64,000 bases of DNA from Clostridia bacterium (lineage in GTDB: Bacteria > Bacillota > Clostridia > Oscillospirales > CAG-272), in assembly GCA_017482055.1 (NCBI GenBank), contig JAFUOH010000001.1:124001-188000 (forward strand), in the 5' to 3' direction. Position numbers and translations under genes: made by a program. The notes beneath the pieces were generated by a model. That model saw only the letters and a program-made list of their open reading frames with translations. It was not told the DNA's origin and did not search any database. Shown piece after piece: positions 17,220 to 26,226 of the stretch (position 1 is the stretch's first letter; the number at the start of each line of letters is the position of its first letter).

Positions 17220-17930
17220 TCACGACCAACGGCGCTTTTCGTATACGCGCACGGTGAGGAACATGAAGATGAAGCAGATGGAGAAGTAGTAGAGGAGCGA
17301 AGCTATGTCAAGGATGCCGTAGCCGAAGTTGCTGTAACGGCTGAATACGGATATCCAGGTGAGCGCAACTCTGATAGCGTACACATCAATAAAGCTGGAG
17401 AGGAAGCCAATAACCAGCATAAAGAGGATAACACCGATGGTGCCGACAGCGGCTACGATCTGATTTTCGGTCAGCGCCGAGATAAAAAGACCGATGGCGA
17501 TGAACGCCGCGCCGATCAGCAGAATACCCACAGAGCTTGAAATAAGCGTTGCGGTGTTGGGTGTGCCGTACTTATAAAGCAGGGAGAAGTTGATAAGGCT
17601 GCCGAACACAAAGGTGCCTGCAAACATGGTGAAGGCGGCGAAGAATTTGCCCGCCACCATTCCCATAAGGCTTATGGGAGATGTAAGCAGCAGCTGTTCG
17701 GTACGCGCTTTGCGCTCCTCGGAGAACAGCTTCATGGTAAGTATGGGAACGAGCACGATAAATGCCCACATAACGAATGTAAAATATGAGGACACGCTGC
17801 TGTCGATGCCCATCAAGAGCGTACAGAATGTGAATATAAACGCATTGACCGCAAGGAACATCGCGACAAACACATAACCGACGGGCGAGGTAAAATACGC
17901 CTGCATCTCACGCTTGTATATAGCTAACAT
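17220..17930 (-). CDS. ABC-2 type permease (GldF-like)
   Basis: 236 residues with six hydrophobic segments. It opens with MLAIYKREMQAYFTSPVGYVF, the typical start of ABC-2 permeases, and has MKLFSEERKARTEQLLLTSP, the conserved cytoplasmic loop thought to contact the ATPase. Its start codon overlaps the stop of the ATPase gene by one base (TGATG). Together with neighbours it forms the membrane channel of a GldAFG-type transporter. Confidence 0.93.
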   Translation of the reverse strand: MLAIYKREMQAYFTSPVGYVFVAMFLAVNAFIFTFCTLLMGIDSSVSSYFTFVMWAFIVLVPILTMKLFSEERKARTEQLLLTSPISLMGMVAGKFFAAFTMFAGTFVFGSLINFSLLYKYGTPNTATLISSSVGILLIGAAFIAIGLFISALTENQIVAAVGTIGVILFMLVIGFLSSFIDVYAIRVALTWISVFSRYSNFGYGILDIASLLYYFSICFIFMFLTVRVYEKRRWS

Positions 17931-18949
17931 CAGTTATTGTCCTCCTTGTTTTCAAATTCGGGCAGCTTGATATCAAACTGCGGTACCTCACGGGACTTTT
18001 TCGGAGTCTGCTCCTTTTTATCCACCAGCGAGATAAAGATATCCTCAAGATTGGTACCCTGAGATTCAAGACCGATAAGCGGCCAGTTGTTTTTTGCCAA
18101 CATAAAGAAAAGCGTCTTTCTGATATCTACACCTGAGCTGCTTTCGATGGCGTATAAGAAGCTGTCGTTTTCACGCTCGCCGACAGCCTCGGCACGAGTG
18201 ATCTCGGGAAGTGCGCGAAGCTCGCGGAGTATATCTCGCTGAGGACCGCAGATGCGGGCGTTGAGACGGCGGCTGCCCTCCAGCATGTTGATGATGCTCT
18301 CTGTCTTTTCATCGGCGATAAGCTTGCCCGAGTTTATAATAAGTATACGGTCGCATACCGCCTGTACCTCGGTGAGGATATGTGTGGAGAGGATGACGGT
18401 ATGGGTCTCGCCGAGCGTTCTAATGAGCGAGCGGATCTCGATTATCTCCTTCGGGTCGAGGCCTACGGTAGGCTCGTCCAGGATGATAACTGCGGGATTG
18501 CCCACAAGCGCCTGTGCAATGCCCACACGCTGCTTGTAGCCCTTTGAAAGATTCTTGATAAGGCGGTTTTTGTTGTAATCGTCGATTATCTTGACTACGC
18601 GGCAGATCTCTTCAAGGTGCTTCTTGCGGTTGAGACGACAGCCCTTGAGATCGTAAACGAAATTAAGGTATTCGCGAACGGTCATGTCAAGGTAAAGCGG
18701 CGGCTGTTCGGGAAGATAGCCGATGAGCTTCTTGGCTTCCATCGGATCCTCTAAAATATTGATGCCTCCGATCTCGGCTGTACCGAGTGTGGACGACATA
18801 TAGCCCGTGATGATATTCATGGTGGTGGACTTGCCCGCACCGTTCGGTCCGAGGAAGCCGACTATCTCGCCTTTCCCGATGGAGAAAGTGATGTCATCGA
18901 CAGCATATTTGCTTCCGAACCGTTTGACCAGGTTCTTTACTTCTATCAT
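17930..18949 (-). CDS. ABC transporter ATP-binding protein (GldA-like)
   Basis: 339 residues. Walker A GPNGAGKST about residue 40, signature NLSKGYKQRVGIAQAL, Walker B VIILDEPTVGLDP and the H-loop LSTHILTEV are intact. The C-terminal about 110 residues extend beyond the ATPase core, as in DrrA/GldA-like proteins. ATG 18949 is chosen because GGGGGA lies 8 bases upstream; a TTG five codons earlier is possible. First gene of the minus-strand operon ABC ATPase-permease-GldG-DUF4340. Confidence 0.94.
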   Translation of the reverse strand: MIEVKNLVKRFGSKYAVDDITFSIGKGEIVGFLGPNGAGKSTTMNIITGYMSSTLGTAEIGGINILEDPMEAKKLIGYLPEQPPLYLDMTVREYLNFVYDLKGCRLNRKKHLEEICRVVKIIDDYNKNRLIKNLSKGYKQRVGIAQALVGNPAVIILDEPTVGLDPKEIIEIRSLIRTLGETHTVILSTHILTEVQAVCDRILIINSGKLIADEKTESIINMLEGSRRLNARICGPQRDILRELRALPEITRAEAVGERENDSFLYAIESSSGVDIRKTLFFMLAKNNWPLIGLESQGTNLEDIFISLVDKKEQTPKKSREVPQFDIKLPEFENKEDNN

Positions 18950-19179
18950 TGGTTTTTCCCCCAATTTTATTTTGGTGATATGTATGATATTGCTAAAATA
19001 GGCTGAAAAGCCTTTCAGCAGGCTGATGGTGCCCTATAAAGGCACGACAAAAGTATACCATAATAATTTGAACAAATCTTGAACAATTGTGCCGTTCACA
19101 TAATAAATCGGAAAAGTTTCCGTATATCGTCACTTTGCTGCGCCCAATGTTCACAAAGCTGTCACATACGAGTGTGAAT

Positions 19180-19980
19180 TTAAAGTGAGATCACAGACAG
19201 CATGGTGCCGCGCTTCCCGTGTGAATAACGGTGCGAGAAGAACAGCTCGGGATGACAGCAGGTACACAGCTCCGATGTGTCTATGCGGGATTCATCGAGC
19301 CCGGCTTCGAGAAGTATTCTGCGGTTCATACCCACGATATCTGCGTGGAGCTGTCCGTCTTTTTGGCGGATGAACTCATGAGCCATATCGGAACCCGTAA
19401 GTGCGGTGACGGATTCGCGAAAATCCTCGCCCACCTCGTAGCAGCAGAAATGTATCGCCGCTCCGACAGCAGCGCGGATATTACGTGTATCTGCGCCAAG
19501 AGCGCACATTTTTCTCACGCATTCCGCCGCAATGCCCGATGCAGTGCCGCGCCAACCCGCGTGTACCGCTCCGATGACATGTGCCTCCGGGTCACAGAAA
19601 AGTATCGGCACACAGTCGGCGGTCTTAACTCCGAGCGTTATACCCGGTTGATCGGTGACATATCCGTCGCACTCTTTGTCGGTTTTTGTAAAATATCCCT
19701 CGCCTCGCATGCAGCTGTCGGCGTATACCACTTTTGATGAATGTATCTGGTGACGACTTATGATGCTTTCGGGAGCGATATCAAGTGCGGCTCCGAGGAG
19801 ACGGAGATTTTCGAGCACGACTGCTTCGCTGTCACCGCGCCCGAAGGCAAGGTTGAGCGAGGCGGTATGGGTCTCGCGGCTGATACCTCCTACGCGGGTC
19901 GCAAAGCCGTGAGGAACCGAAATAATGTCTGATTTTAAGTATTTAACGCCGTTTTCGGCTGTGATGAGTCTGAATGCCAT
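19180..19980 (-). CDS. pgeF: Peptidoglycan editing factor / laccase-domain protein PgeF
   Basis: 266 residues, matching the YfiH/DUF152 family. Recognised by ISVPHGFATRVGGIS at the N-terminus, ISRHQIHSSKV, LGVKTADCVPILF (His/Cys metal-site motif), VIGAVHAGWRGT and AAIHFCCYEVG. Family knowledge: a copper/zinc-binding cytoplasmic enzyme that hydrolyses mis-incorporated residues from UDP-MurNAc precursors; older annotations call it polyphenol oxidase. GAGGT precedes ATG 19980, 7 bases after truB. It is the last gene of the rbfA-nrnA-truB operon, a place more often taken by ribF. Confidence 0.94.
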   Translation of the reverse strand: MAFRLITAENGVKYLKSDIISVPHGFATRVGGISRETHTASLNLAFGRGDSEAVVLENLRLLGAALDIAPESIISRHQIHSSKVVYADSCMRGEGYFTKTDKECDGYVTDQPGITLGVKTADCVPILFCDPEAHVIGAVHAGWRGTASGIAAECVRKMCALGADTRNIRAAVGAAIHFCCYEVGEDFRESVTALTGSDMAHEFIRQKDGQLHADIVGMNRRILLEAGLDESRIDTSELCTCCHPELFFSHRYSHGKRGTMLSVISL

Positions 19981-19987
19981 CGATACC

Positions 19988-20890
19988 TCACAAAGAGAAC
20001 AGTTTTATTACCTTTATCGCACTTCCCGCTTCATATTCGCGCACTTCGGCAAGAGCATAGAAGCCGCCCGCACCGTATAAGCGCATGCGGGTGCCTACGG
20101 CATGCGCAGTACCTATCTTTTTCTGATATATCTCGTTGCCGTCCCGGGACAGCTTTTCAAAAAACGGCGGCAGCTTGACACTCGGCAACTCGGAAAACAG
20201 CGATTCGATCGGGAGCAGCAGTGCTTGCCGTTCTTCGATCGTCATTTTATCAAGCGCTTCGAGAGTTGTACAGGCTTCAAGCGCAAATCCACCGCTTGCA
20301 AGACGTGTGAGCGAGCTCATGACTCCCCCGCAGCCCAGCTCTGCACCGATGTCGGCACAGAGGGTGCGGATATAGGTGCCCTTAGAGCAGTGAACTGTGA
20401 GTATGTAGTCCCGTTCGGAGTCGCCTGCTTCCGCTTCAAGTGAATATATCGTTACGGGGCGTGCTTCACGCTCGACGCTGACACCGCGGCGTGCCAGATC
20501 GACTAATTTCTGTCCGTCCACCTTAAGCGCCGAATACATCGGCGGTACCTGCATGATGTCCCCCGCGAATTTCTTGCAGGCGTTGTAAACATCAACACTG
20601 CTCGGAATGCGGTCGGATTCGGTCAGTACCTCACCGGAGGTGTCCTCGGTGTCGGTGGTGATGCCGAGCCGCAGCCCCGCACGGTATTTTTTGCTGTCGG
20701 AAACAAGCAGATCGGCGGCTTTGGTGGCTCTGCCGATGAGAATTGGCAGAACGCCTGTAGCCATGGGATCCAGCGTGCCTGTGTGTCCGACTTTTTTTGT
20801 GCCGAACAGTCGTCGCATACGGTTGACGCAGTCGTGGGACGTAAGCCCTTCGGGCTTGTTTAGAAGTATAACTCCCGATGGCTCGGTCAT
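19988..20890 (-). CDS. truB: tRNA pseudouridine(55) synthase
   Basis: 300 residues. It makes pseudouridine 55 in the T-loop of tRNAs. Key motifs: GVILLNKPEGLTSHDCVNRM, KVGHTGTLDPMATGVLPI with the catalytic Asp, KYRAGLRLGITTDTED, PPMYSALKVDGQKL and CSKGTYIRTLCADIG. A PUA-like tail follows. Its start overlaps the nrnA stop by 4 bases (ATGA), showing translational coupling. Confidence 0.97.
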   Translation of the reverse strand: MTEPSGVILLNKPEGLTSHDCVNRMRRLFGTKKVGHTGTLDPMATGVLPILIGRATKAADLLVSDSKKYRAGLRLGITTDTEDTSGEVLTESDRIPSSVDVYNACKKFAGDIMQVPPMYSALKVDGQKLVDLARRGVSVEREARPVTIYSLEAEAGDSERDYILTVHCSKGTYIRTLCADIGAELGCGGVMSSLTRLASGGFALEACTTLEALDKMTIEERQALLLPIESLFSELPSVKLPPFFEKLSRDGNEIYQKKIGTAHAVGTRMRLYGAGGFYALAEVREYEAGSAIKVIKLFSL

Positions 20891-21927
20891 AGTGCGTCCG
20901 CTCCTTCAAATGCTCCCGCCGCGTCAAGCTCACAAAGCTCGCGCTCAATGACCTCGATAAGTGCCGCCTCGGCAAGCTTTTCGTTGTCGGCGTTAAGCGT
21001 ACAGCCCGCCGCTCTCTTGTGACCGCCGCCGCCGAATACGGCGCACAGCTTTGCCACATCAGCGACACGGTTGGAGCGCATGGAGACCTTGTAGAGCGTG
21101 GGATGATCGGGACTTTGCTTTATGGACATGCCGATCTCCACGCCTTCGATACCGCGGGTGAGAGAGATGATGTCCTCGATATCCTCGCGTGACACGTCGT
21201 TTTCCTTCATCATTGCTTGGGTGAAGTTGATGACCGCCACGCGGCTGTTATTGTAAAAATGCAGAGCATTCAGAGCCGCACGGGTTGCGCGTATCTGAGA
21301 AATCGGACGTGAATCGTATAGACGGCGCGCTATCTCCGAATGATTGATGCCGGCGCGATGAAGCTCGGCAATACGCATATGGGTCTCGGCGGTGACCGCC
21401 TCAAATTTGAAGCTGCCCGTGTCGGTACATATCGCCGCCCAAAGCGCTGTCGCTGCAGAGCGATCAAGAACATCGTGACCGCGTGACTTGAACTCACGGA
21501 AAATGTCAACAATGATTTCACCGCAGGCTCCCACGTCGCCGACATAGGTCTCCTTTGCAAACGGGGAACCGAGCTCATGGTGGTCGATGGCGAGGTCTAC
21601 CTTATCACCATATTCGGGCTCGATGAGGTCAAGCAGCTTTGAGGTGGAAACATCCACGGATACGATATATTCGGGGGTGAAGTCGTTGGGAAGCGTTTCG
21701 GGACGCAGGGAATCCACTCCGAAAATGAATTTGAGGCGCTTCGGGATGGTGTCATCCGAGTTTATGACTTCTGCGCGCTTACCGAGAGAACGGAGAAGTG
21801 TACGCAGTGCAAACGCGCTTCCGAGGGTATCGCCGTCAGGACGCATGTGGGTGAGGATGAGCACATTCTGCGCCGCTTCAAGTCGGTCGCAGACCTCTTT
21901 AAAGGTGATATTGGATAGCTCACTCAT
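20887..21927 (-). CDS. nrnA: Bifunctional oligoribonuclease / pAp phosphatase (DHH family)
   Basis: 346 residues. DHH phosphoesterase signs: ILTHMRPDGDTLGSAFAL (motif I), VDVSTSKLLDL, DLAIDHHELGSPFA (the DHH motif proper), AICTDTGSF, and a C-terminal DHHA1 domain with SMRSNRVADVAKLCAVFGGGGHKRAAG. It degrades short RNA oligomers and dephosphorylates 3',5'-pAp. It overlaps rbfA by 8 bases and truB by 4, as in many Firmicutes. Confidence 0.95.
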   Translation of the reverse strand: MSELSNITFKEVCDRLEAAQNVLILTHMRPDGDTLGSAFALRTLLRSLGKRAEVINSDDTIPKRLKFIFGVDSLRPETLPNDFTPEYIVSVDVSTSKLLDLIEPEYGDKVDLAIDHHELGSPFAKETYVGDVGACGEIIVDIFREFKSRGHDVLDRSAATALWAAICTDTGSFKFEAVTAETHMRIAELHRAGINHSEIARRLYDSRPISQIRATRAALNALHFYNNSRVAVINFTQAMMKENDVSREDIEDIISLTRGIEGVEIGMSIKQSPDHPTLYKVSMRSNRVADVAKLCAVFGGGGHKRAAGCTLNADNEKLAEAALIEVIERELCELDAAGAFEGADAL

Positions 21928-22294
21928 TGGTCTGCTCCTCGTCCTCTGCGATTTCGGTAAATTCGATCTTGTTGAGCAGTGAGTTTATGTGTGCGCCGTA
22001 TGCTATAGAGTCGTCGGTGACAAAGGAAAGCTCGGGTGTCTGGCGAAGATTCAGAGTCTCCGCAAGTCGCTTGCGGATATAGCCCGAAGCGCTCTTTAAG
22101 CCCTTGCCCACTTCTTTGGTGTCGCCGCTCATCACGGAATAATAGATCTTTGCAAATTTTAAGTCGGGTGTAACATCCGCCGCAGTAACACTTACGAAAG
22201 CATCAGATACACGCGGGTCTTTTATTTCGCGCAGAATGCTTGAGAGCTCTTTTACCATCTCCTCGTTGATTCTGCCTCGTCTGTATTTTGCCAT
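21920..22294 (-). CDS. rbfA: 30S ribosome-binding factor A
   Basis: 124 residues from ATG 22294, where CGGAGGAC gives a good ribosome site; a longer in-frame extension has no protein-like sequence. Family signs: YRRGRINEEMVKELSSILREIKDPRV, VTPDLKFAKIYYSV and RKRLAETLNLRQTPELSFV with the KH-like fold. Function: late maturation of 16S rRNA. First gene of the operon; nusA and infB, which normally precede it, are not here. Confidence 0.95.
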   Translation of the reverse strand: MAKYRRGRINEEMVKELSSILREIKDPRVSDAFVSVTAADVTPDLKFAKIYYSVMSGDTKEVGKGLKSASGYIRKRLAETLNLRQTPELSFVTDDSIAYGAHINSLLNKIEFTEIAEDEEQTNE

Positions 22295-22434
22295 AAAGTC
22301 CTCCGATGTTGTGATAATAAAAGTTAATACTAATATTTTATCATATGTCGGCGCAAATATAAAGGCTCTTTTGTAAATTTCTTTGGTAAAATTCGATTTT
22401 TTTAGTGCAAGATGCGGAAACATATCAATATCTA

Positions 22435-22463
22435 TTGAAATATTCATATTTTCATGGTATCAT
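22435..22463 (+). promoter_or_regulatory. Promoter of aconitase-family gene
   Basis: TTGAAA (22435-22440), 17-base spacer, TATCAT (22458-22463); CGGAGGATG and ATG 22507 follow. Confidence 0.65.
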
Positions 22464-22506
22464 ATTAAGGTAATGAGATAAAATTCCACTTTCGGAGGAT
22501 GATAAA

Positions 22507-24798
22507 ATGGTAGAACTCATACACGGCGGCGCATATCTCGCATACGGCAGCACCATCATCGAGGATGACGGAAATGCTGCGGTACAGCTTACGGCGCTTG
22601 GCAAGGGCGGCATATCAAAGGAAGAAGCAAAGAAAAACACGATGGCTTACGAGATCCTTACCGCTCACAATACAGGAAAGAGCGAAGATGATCTCCGTAT
22701 CAAATTCGATGCGATGGCATCGCATGATATAACCTACGTGGGTATAATTCAGACCGCGCGTGCGAGCGGACTTGAAAAATTCCCGCTCCCATACGTTTTG
22801 ACCAACTGCCATAACAGCCTTTGCGCTGTCGGCGGTACAATAAATGAGGACGACCATGTATTCGGTCTGTCCGCGGCACAGAAATACGGCGGTATCTATG
22901 TTCCCGCACATATTGCGGTCATCCACTCCTACATGCGTGAGATGATGAGCGGCTGCGGACGTATGATTCTGGGCTCCGACTCCCACACCCGTTACGGCGC
23001 ACTGGGCACCATGGCTATAGGTGAGGGCGGTCCCGAGCTTGTAAAGCAGCTCCTCTGCCGTACCTATGATATCAAGCGTCCCGAGGTCATCGCAGTACAC
23101 ATGACAGGTAAGCCGCAGATCGGCGTCGGTCCGCAGGACGTAGCGCTTGCAATTATCGGCGCGGTATTTAAAAACGGCTTTGTAAAAAATAAGGTGCTTG
23201 AGTTCGTGGGCGACGGTATCGCAAACCTTCCTATCGAGTTCCGTAACGGCATTGATGTTATGACTACCGAGACTACATGCCTCTCCTCCATCTGGATCAC
23301 CGATGAGGAGACTAAGCGCTATTTCGATCTCCACGGCAGATCCGATGCCTATAAGAAGCTGGCTCCCGGCTCGCTTGCATACTATGACGGCGTGGTCAAG
23401 GTAGACCTTTCGAGCGTGGAGCCCATGATCGCGCTTCCGTTCCATCCGTCAAACACCTATACTGTAAGAAACCTTATTGACAACGCTTCGGATATCCTTC
23501 GCGAAGTAGAGTTGAGCGTCGCAGAGCAGCTTGACAACCCGAATATCAAGCTTTCACTCACAGACAAGATCACAAAGGACGGTATCAAGGTAGACCAGGG
23601 CGTTATCGCAGGCTGTGCCGGCGGTACGTTTGACAATCTTGTTGCGGCGGCAGATATTCTTGCAGGACAGTCCACAGGCTGCGGTGCGTTCAATCTGTCC
23701 GCATATCCCGCAAGCCAACCCGCATATATCGAGCTTGTTAGAAACGGATCTGCGGCAAAGCTGATGGAAGCCGGTGTAACATTGAGAACCGCGTTCTGCG
23801 GTCCCTGTTTCGGTGCAGGAGATGTTCCTGCAAACGGAGGTCTTTCCATCCGTCATTCAACGAGAAACTTCCCCAACCGTGAGGGCTCAAAGCCCGGCAA
23901 CGGTCAGATTGCGGCAGTTGCACTCATGGATGCTCGTTCCATTGCGGCTACCGCGCGTAATGGCGGTATCCTCACTCCCGCTACCGAGATCGAGGTTGAA
24001 TACACCACTCCCGATTACAAATTCGACTCCACCGTATACGATCACCGCGTATACAAGGGCTACGGTAAGGCAGACACTGCGGCTGAGCTTGTGATCGGTC
24101 CCAATATCGCCGACTGGCCCGTAATGTCCGAGCTTACCGAGGATCTGCTTCTTCGCGTGGCATCGGTCATCACCGACCCCGTAACCACTACCGACGAGCT
24201 TATTCCCTCGGGCGAGACCTCATCCTACCGCTCCAATCCCTTAAAGCTGTCCGAATTTGCTCTGTCGAGAAAGGATCCGGCGTACGTGAGCCGCGCAAAG
24301 GCTGTACAGTCCTTCGAGAAGGCAAGACAGAACGGTGAAAATACTGCAGACGGCGAGCTCGCTCCTGTATTTGCAAAGCTGCGTGAGATCAAGCCCGGGG
24401 TCGATTCAAAGAACGTGGGTATCGGAAGCGTGGTTTACGCCAACAAGCCCGGTGACGGCTCTGCCCGTGAGCAGGCGGCATCCTGTCAGAAGGTGCTGGG
24501 CGGCTGGGCAAATATTGCGATTGAATACGCTACCAAGCGTTACCGCTCCAACCTCATCAACTGGGGTATGCTGCCGTTCATCTACGACAGCGCAGACGAT
24601 TTCGAGGTAGGCGATCACATCTATGTGCCCGATGTGCGGTCGGCAGTGGAAGCGGCGAAGTATGAGTTCCCCGCGTACATCATCAAGGCGGACGGCTCTG
24701 TCAAGGCGATCACCCTTAAGATGGGCGAGCTCACCGACGACGAGCGTACCATCATCCTCTGCGGCTGTCTTATCAACTACTACAAGGCAGGAAACTGA
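22507..24798 (+). CDS. Aconitase-family hydratase (YbhJ-like)
   Basis: 763 residues. Aconitase fold: [22 protein letters not shown] (substrate and cluster region), the three expected [4Fe-4S] cysteines at about C370 (VIAGCAGGT) and C431/C434 (FCGPCFGAG), and the [11 protein letters not shown] motif with active-site Ser/Arg. The C-terminal swivel domain has [21 protein letters not shown]. The overall sequence departs from AcnA/AcnB and resembles the uncharacterised E. coli YbhJ group, so citrate may not be the substrate. No other TCA-cycle gene is nearby. Own promoter; GGAGGATGATAAA precedes the start. Confidence 0.87.
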   Translation: MVELIHGGAYLAYGSTIIEDDGNAAVQLTALGKGGISKEEAKKNTMAYEILTAHNTGKSEDDLRIKFDAMASHDITYVGIIQTARASGLEKFPLPYVLTNCHNSLCAVGGTINEDDHVFGLSAAQKYGGIYVPAHIAVIHSYMREMMSGCGRMILGSDSHTRYGALGTMAIGEGGPELVKQLLCRTYDIKRPEVIAVHMTGKPQIGVGPQDVALAIIGAVFKNGFVKNKVLEFVGDGIANLPIEFRNGIDVMTTETTCLSSIWITDEETKRYFDLHGRSDAYKKLAPGSLAYYDGVVKVDLSSVEPMIALPFHPSNTYTVRNLIDNASDILREVELSVAEQLDNPNIKLSLTDKITKDGIKVDQGVIAGCAGGTFDNLVAAADILAGQSTGCGAFNLSAYPASQPAYIELVRNGSAAKLMEAGVTLRTAFCGPCFGAGDVPANGGLSIRHSTRNFPNREGSKPGNGQIAAVALMDARSIAATARNGGILTPATEIEVEYTTPDYKFDSTVYDHRVYKGYGKADTAAELVIGPNIADWPVMSELTEDLLLRVASVITDPVTTTDELIPSGETSSYRSNPLKLSEFALSRKDPAYVSRAKAVQSFEKARQNGENTADGELAPVFAKLREIKPGVDSKNVGIGSVVYANKPGDGSAREQAASCQKVLGGWANIAIEYATKRYRSNLINWGMLPFIYDSADDFEVGDHIYVPDVRSAVEAAKYEFPAYIIKADGSVKAITLKMGELTDDERTIILCGCLINYYKAGN

Positions 24799-24909
24799 TC
24801 AAGCACATTGCCAAAAGTAAACTAAATATGAATTTTTGCAAAGCGGCGACACTTTTCGGCTCGTTATTCGTCAAACATAATGAATAAACCTCAAAGGAGG
24901 ATGTGCATT

Positions 24910-26181
24910 ATGAAGATTAAACTCGCGATAGTATTGCTGCTTTGCACTGCTTGTACCGTTATACCGTCATGCAAAACGGTGAGTGAGAAAACTGCCGCAG
25001 ATAGCGGTACGCTGTTTCTCATCAACACTGTTACGCCGCACGAGGCGCGCAGTACAGTCATTCCGATTACGGAATCACAGGCGTCTGACGCTGATTCAAT
25101 CGCTGTCATACTTACCGCACCCTATATAAACAGGTATACTCTTGACGGCAGTCTCGATTTTGATGCGTTTGTGGAATATCTGTCCGAATACTACACTGAA
25201 TTGTACGGTGATCCACTTGTTATCTGCGTAACCGATATGATTGATTACGGCGATTCCACAGACGGTCGCGGTGTGGTGACGGTATTGGCGGAATATCATT
25301 CCTATGTGTCTCTCGAAAGCGGCAGAAACGCCGACACCCTGCGCGGTGGATGCAATTTTTTCTTTAGCTACGACGTGTCAAGCGGTGCGGACTTTTCTCC
25401 GAGACCTTTTGTTGAAGATACTTATCTTCACAGCATAAAAGAGGCAATCGGCAACGATTTTTCCGAATATACGGCAACTGTTGATACCCGCGGATATGTT
25501 CAGCTTGTCAAAGCGGGACATTCGGTGATTACGACTCCCGCAAAGTTTTGTTGGGAGCTGGGGGATTTTGCCGATCTGTGTAAATTCCGCATTGACGGCG
25601 ATAACATTGTGCTTGTGATACGAGAAAACAACGGCGAGTACGGCGACGGAGATTGGACCGATGTGCTTGCCTATGCGTCCTCGGACGGCGGCGTGACATG
25701 GACGTCCTATTCCCTTGATTATACGCCAACTACCACTTCCAACATATTCGAGGTGACCTCTCTGGTACTCAATATGATCGACGATATGCGTGGTACCGCG
25801 ATACTTTCCACTCCCCGCTGTGAGGTGTTCTTCTACGTTACAGAGGACGGAGGTGTAACATGGGAGAAGCGGCGCAATTTCAAGCTCCTTAATTACCGCA
25901 TCGACGGACTTCATGCGGGAGGGCTCATAGATGATGAGCTCGGATTCATCTCGTTTATCGCCCGCGAGGGTGAAAATCCCAATGTATACATTACATATGA
26001 CGGCGGACGCACATGGACGCTGATGGATATTTCCGCACCCGATGGAATATCCGATGCGGGTGCATACGCTGACATGGCGTATATCAGAAACGGTACTGTC
26101 GTTATTCCGATATTATACGCAGACGGCGAGAGAAACTACATATCCCGTGACAATGGTGTAACGTGGGAATGGGATAGGTAA
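24910..26181 (+). CDS. Lipoprotein with Asp-box (BNR) repeats
   Basis: 423 residues from ATG 24910, 9 bases after AAGGAGG. Signal peptide KLAIVLLLCTACTVIPSC with lipobox IPSC. The C-terminal half has four Asp-box motifs: SSDGGVTW, TEDGGVTWEK, TYDGGRTWT and SRDNGVTW, typical of beta-propeller proteins including sialidases and photosystem-assembly-like propellers. Sialidase catalytic residues (RIP motif) are not evident, so an enzymatic role is not claimed. It is followed by the M3 peptidase gene after 45 bases. Location: outer face of the membrane. Confidence 0.82.
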   Translation: MKIKLAIVLLLCTACTVIPSCKTVSEKTAADSGTLFLINTVTPHEARSTVIPITESQASDADSIAVILTAPYINRYTLDGSLDFDAFVEYLSEYYTELYGDPLVICVTDMIDYGDSTDGRGVVTVLAEYHSYVSLESGRNADTLRGGCNFFFSYDVSSGADFSPRPFVEDTYLHSIKEAIGNDFSEYTATVDTRGYVQLVKAGHSVITTPAKFCWELGDFADLCKFRIDGDNIVLVIRENNGEYGDGDWTDVLAYASSDGGVTWTSYSLDYTPTTTSNIFEVTSLVLNMIDDMRGTAILSTPRCEVFFYVTEDGGVTWEKRRNFKLLNYRIDGLHAGGLIDDELGFISFIAREGENPNVYITYDGGRTWTLMDISAPDGISDAGAYADMAYIRNGTVVIPILYADGERNYISRDNGVTWEWDR

Positions 26182-26226
26182 TATTTGACAATAATATAAT
26201 AAAAAATCAAACGGAGGTATACTGAC

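Noticed and set aside
16526-17257. Plus-strand open frame opposite the GldG-like gene
   Set aside because: Lacks a ribosome site and protein-like sequence; the opposite strand is clearly coding.
24950-26181. Asp-box lipoprotein as a sialidase
   Set aside because: Only the Asp boxes are seen; the Arg-Ile-Pro motif and other catalytic residues are not evident.
26190-26215. TTGACA near the start of the M3 peptidase gene as a promoter
   Set aside because: No -10 element at suitable spacing; co-transcription with the preceding lipoprotein gene is more likely.
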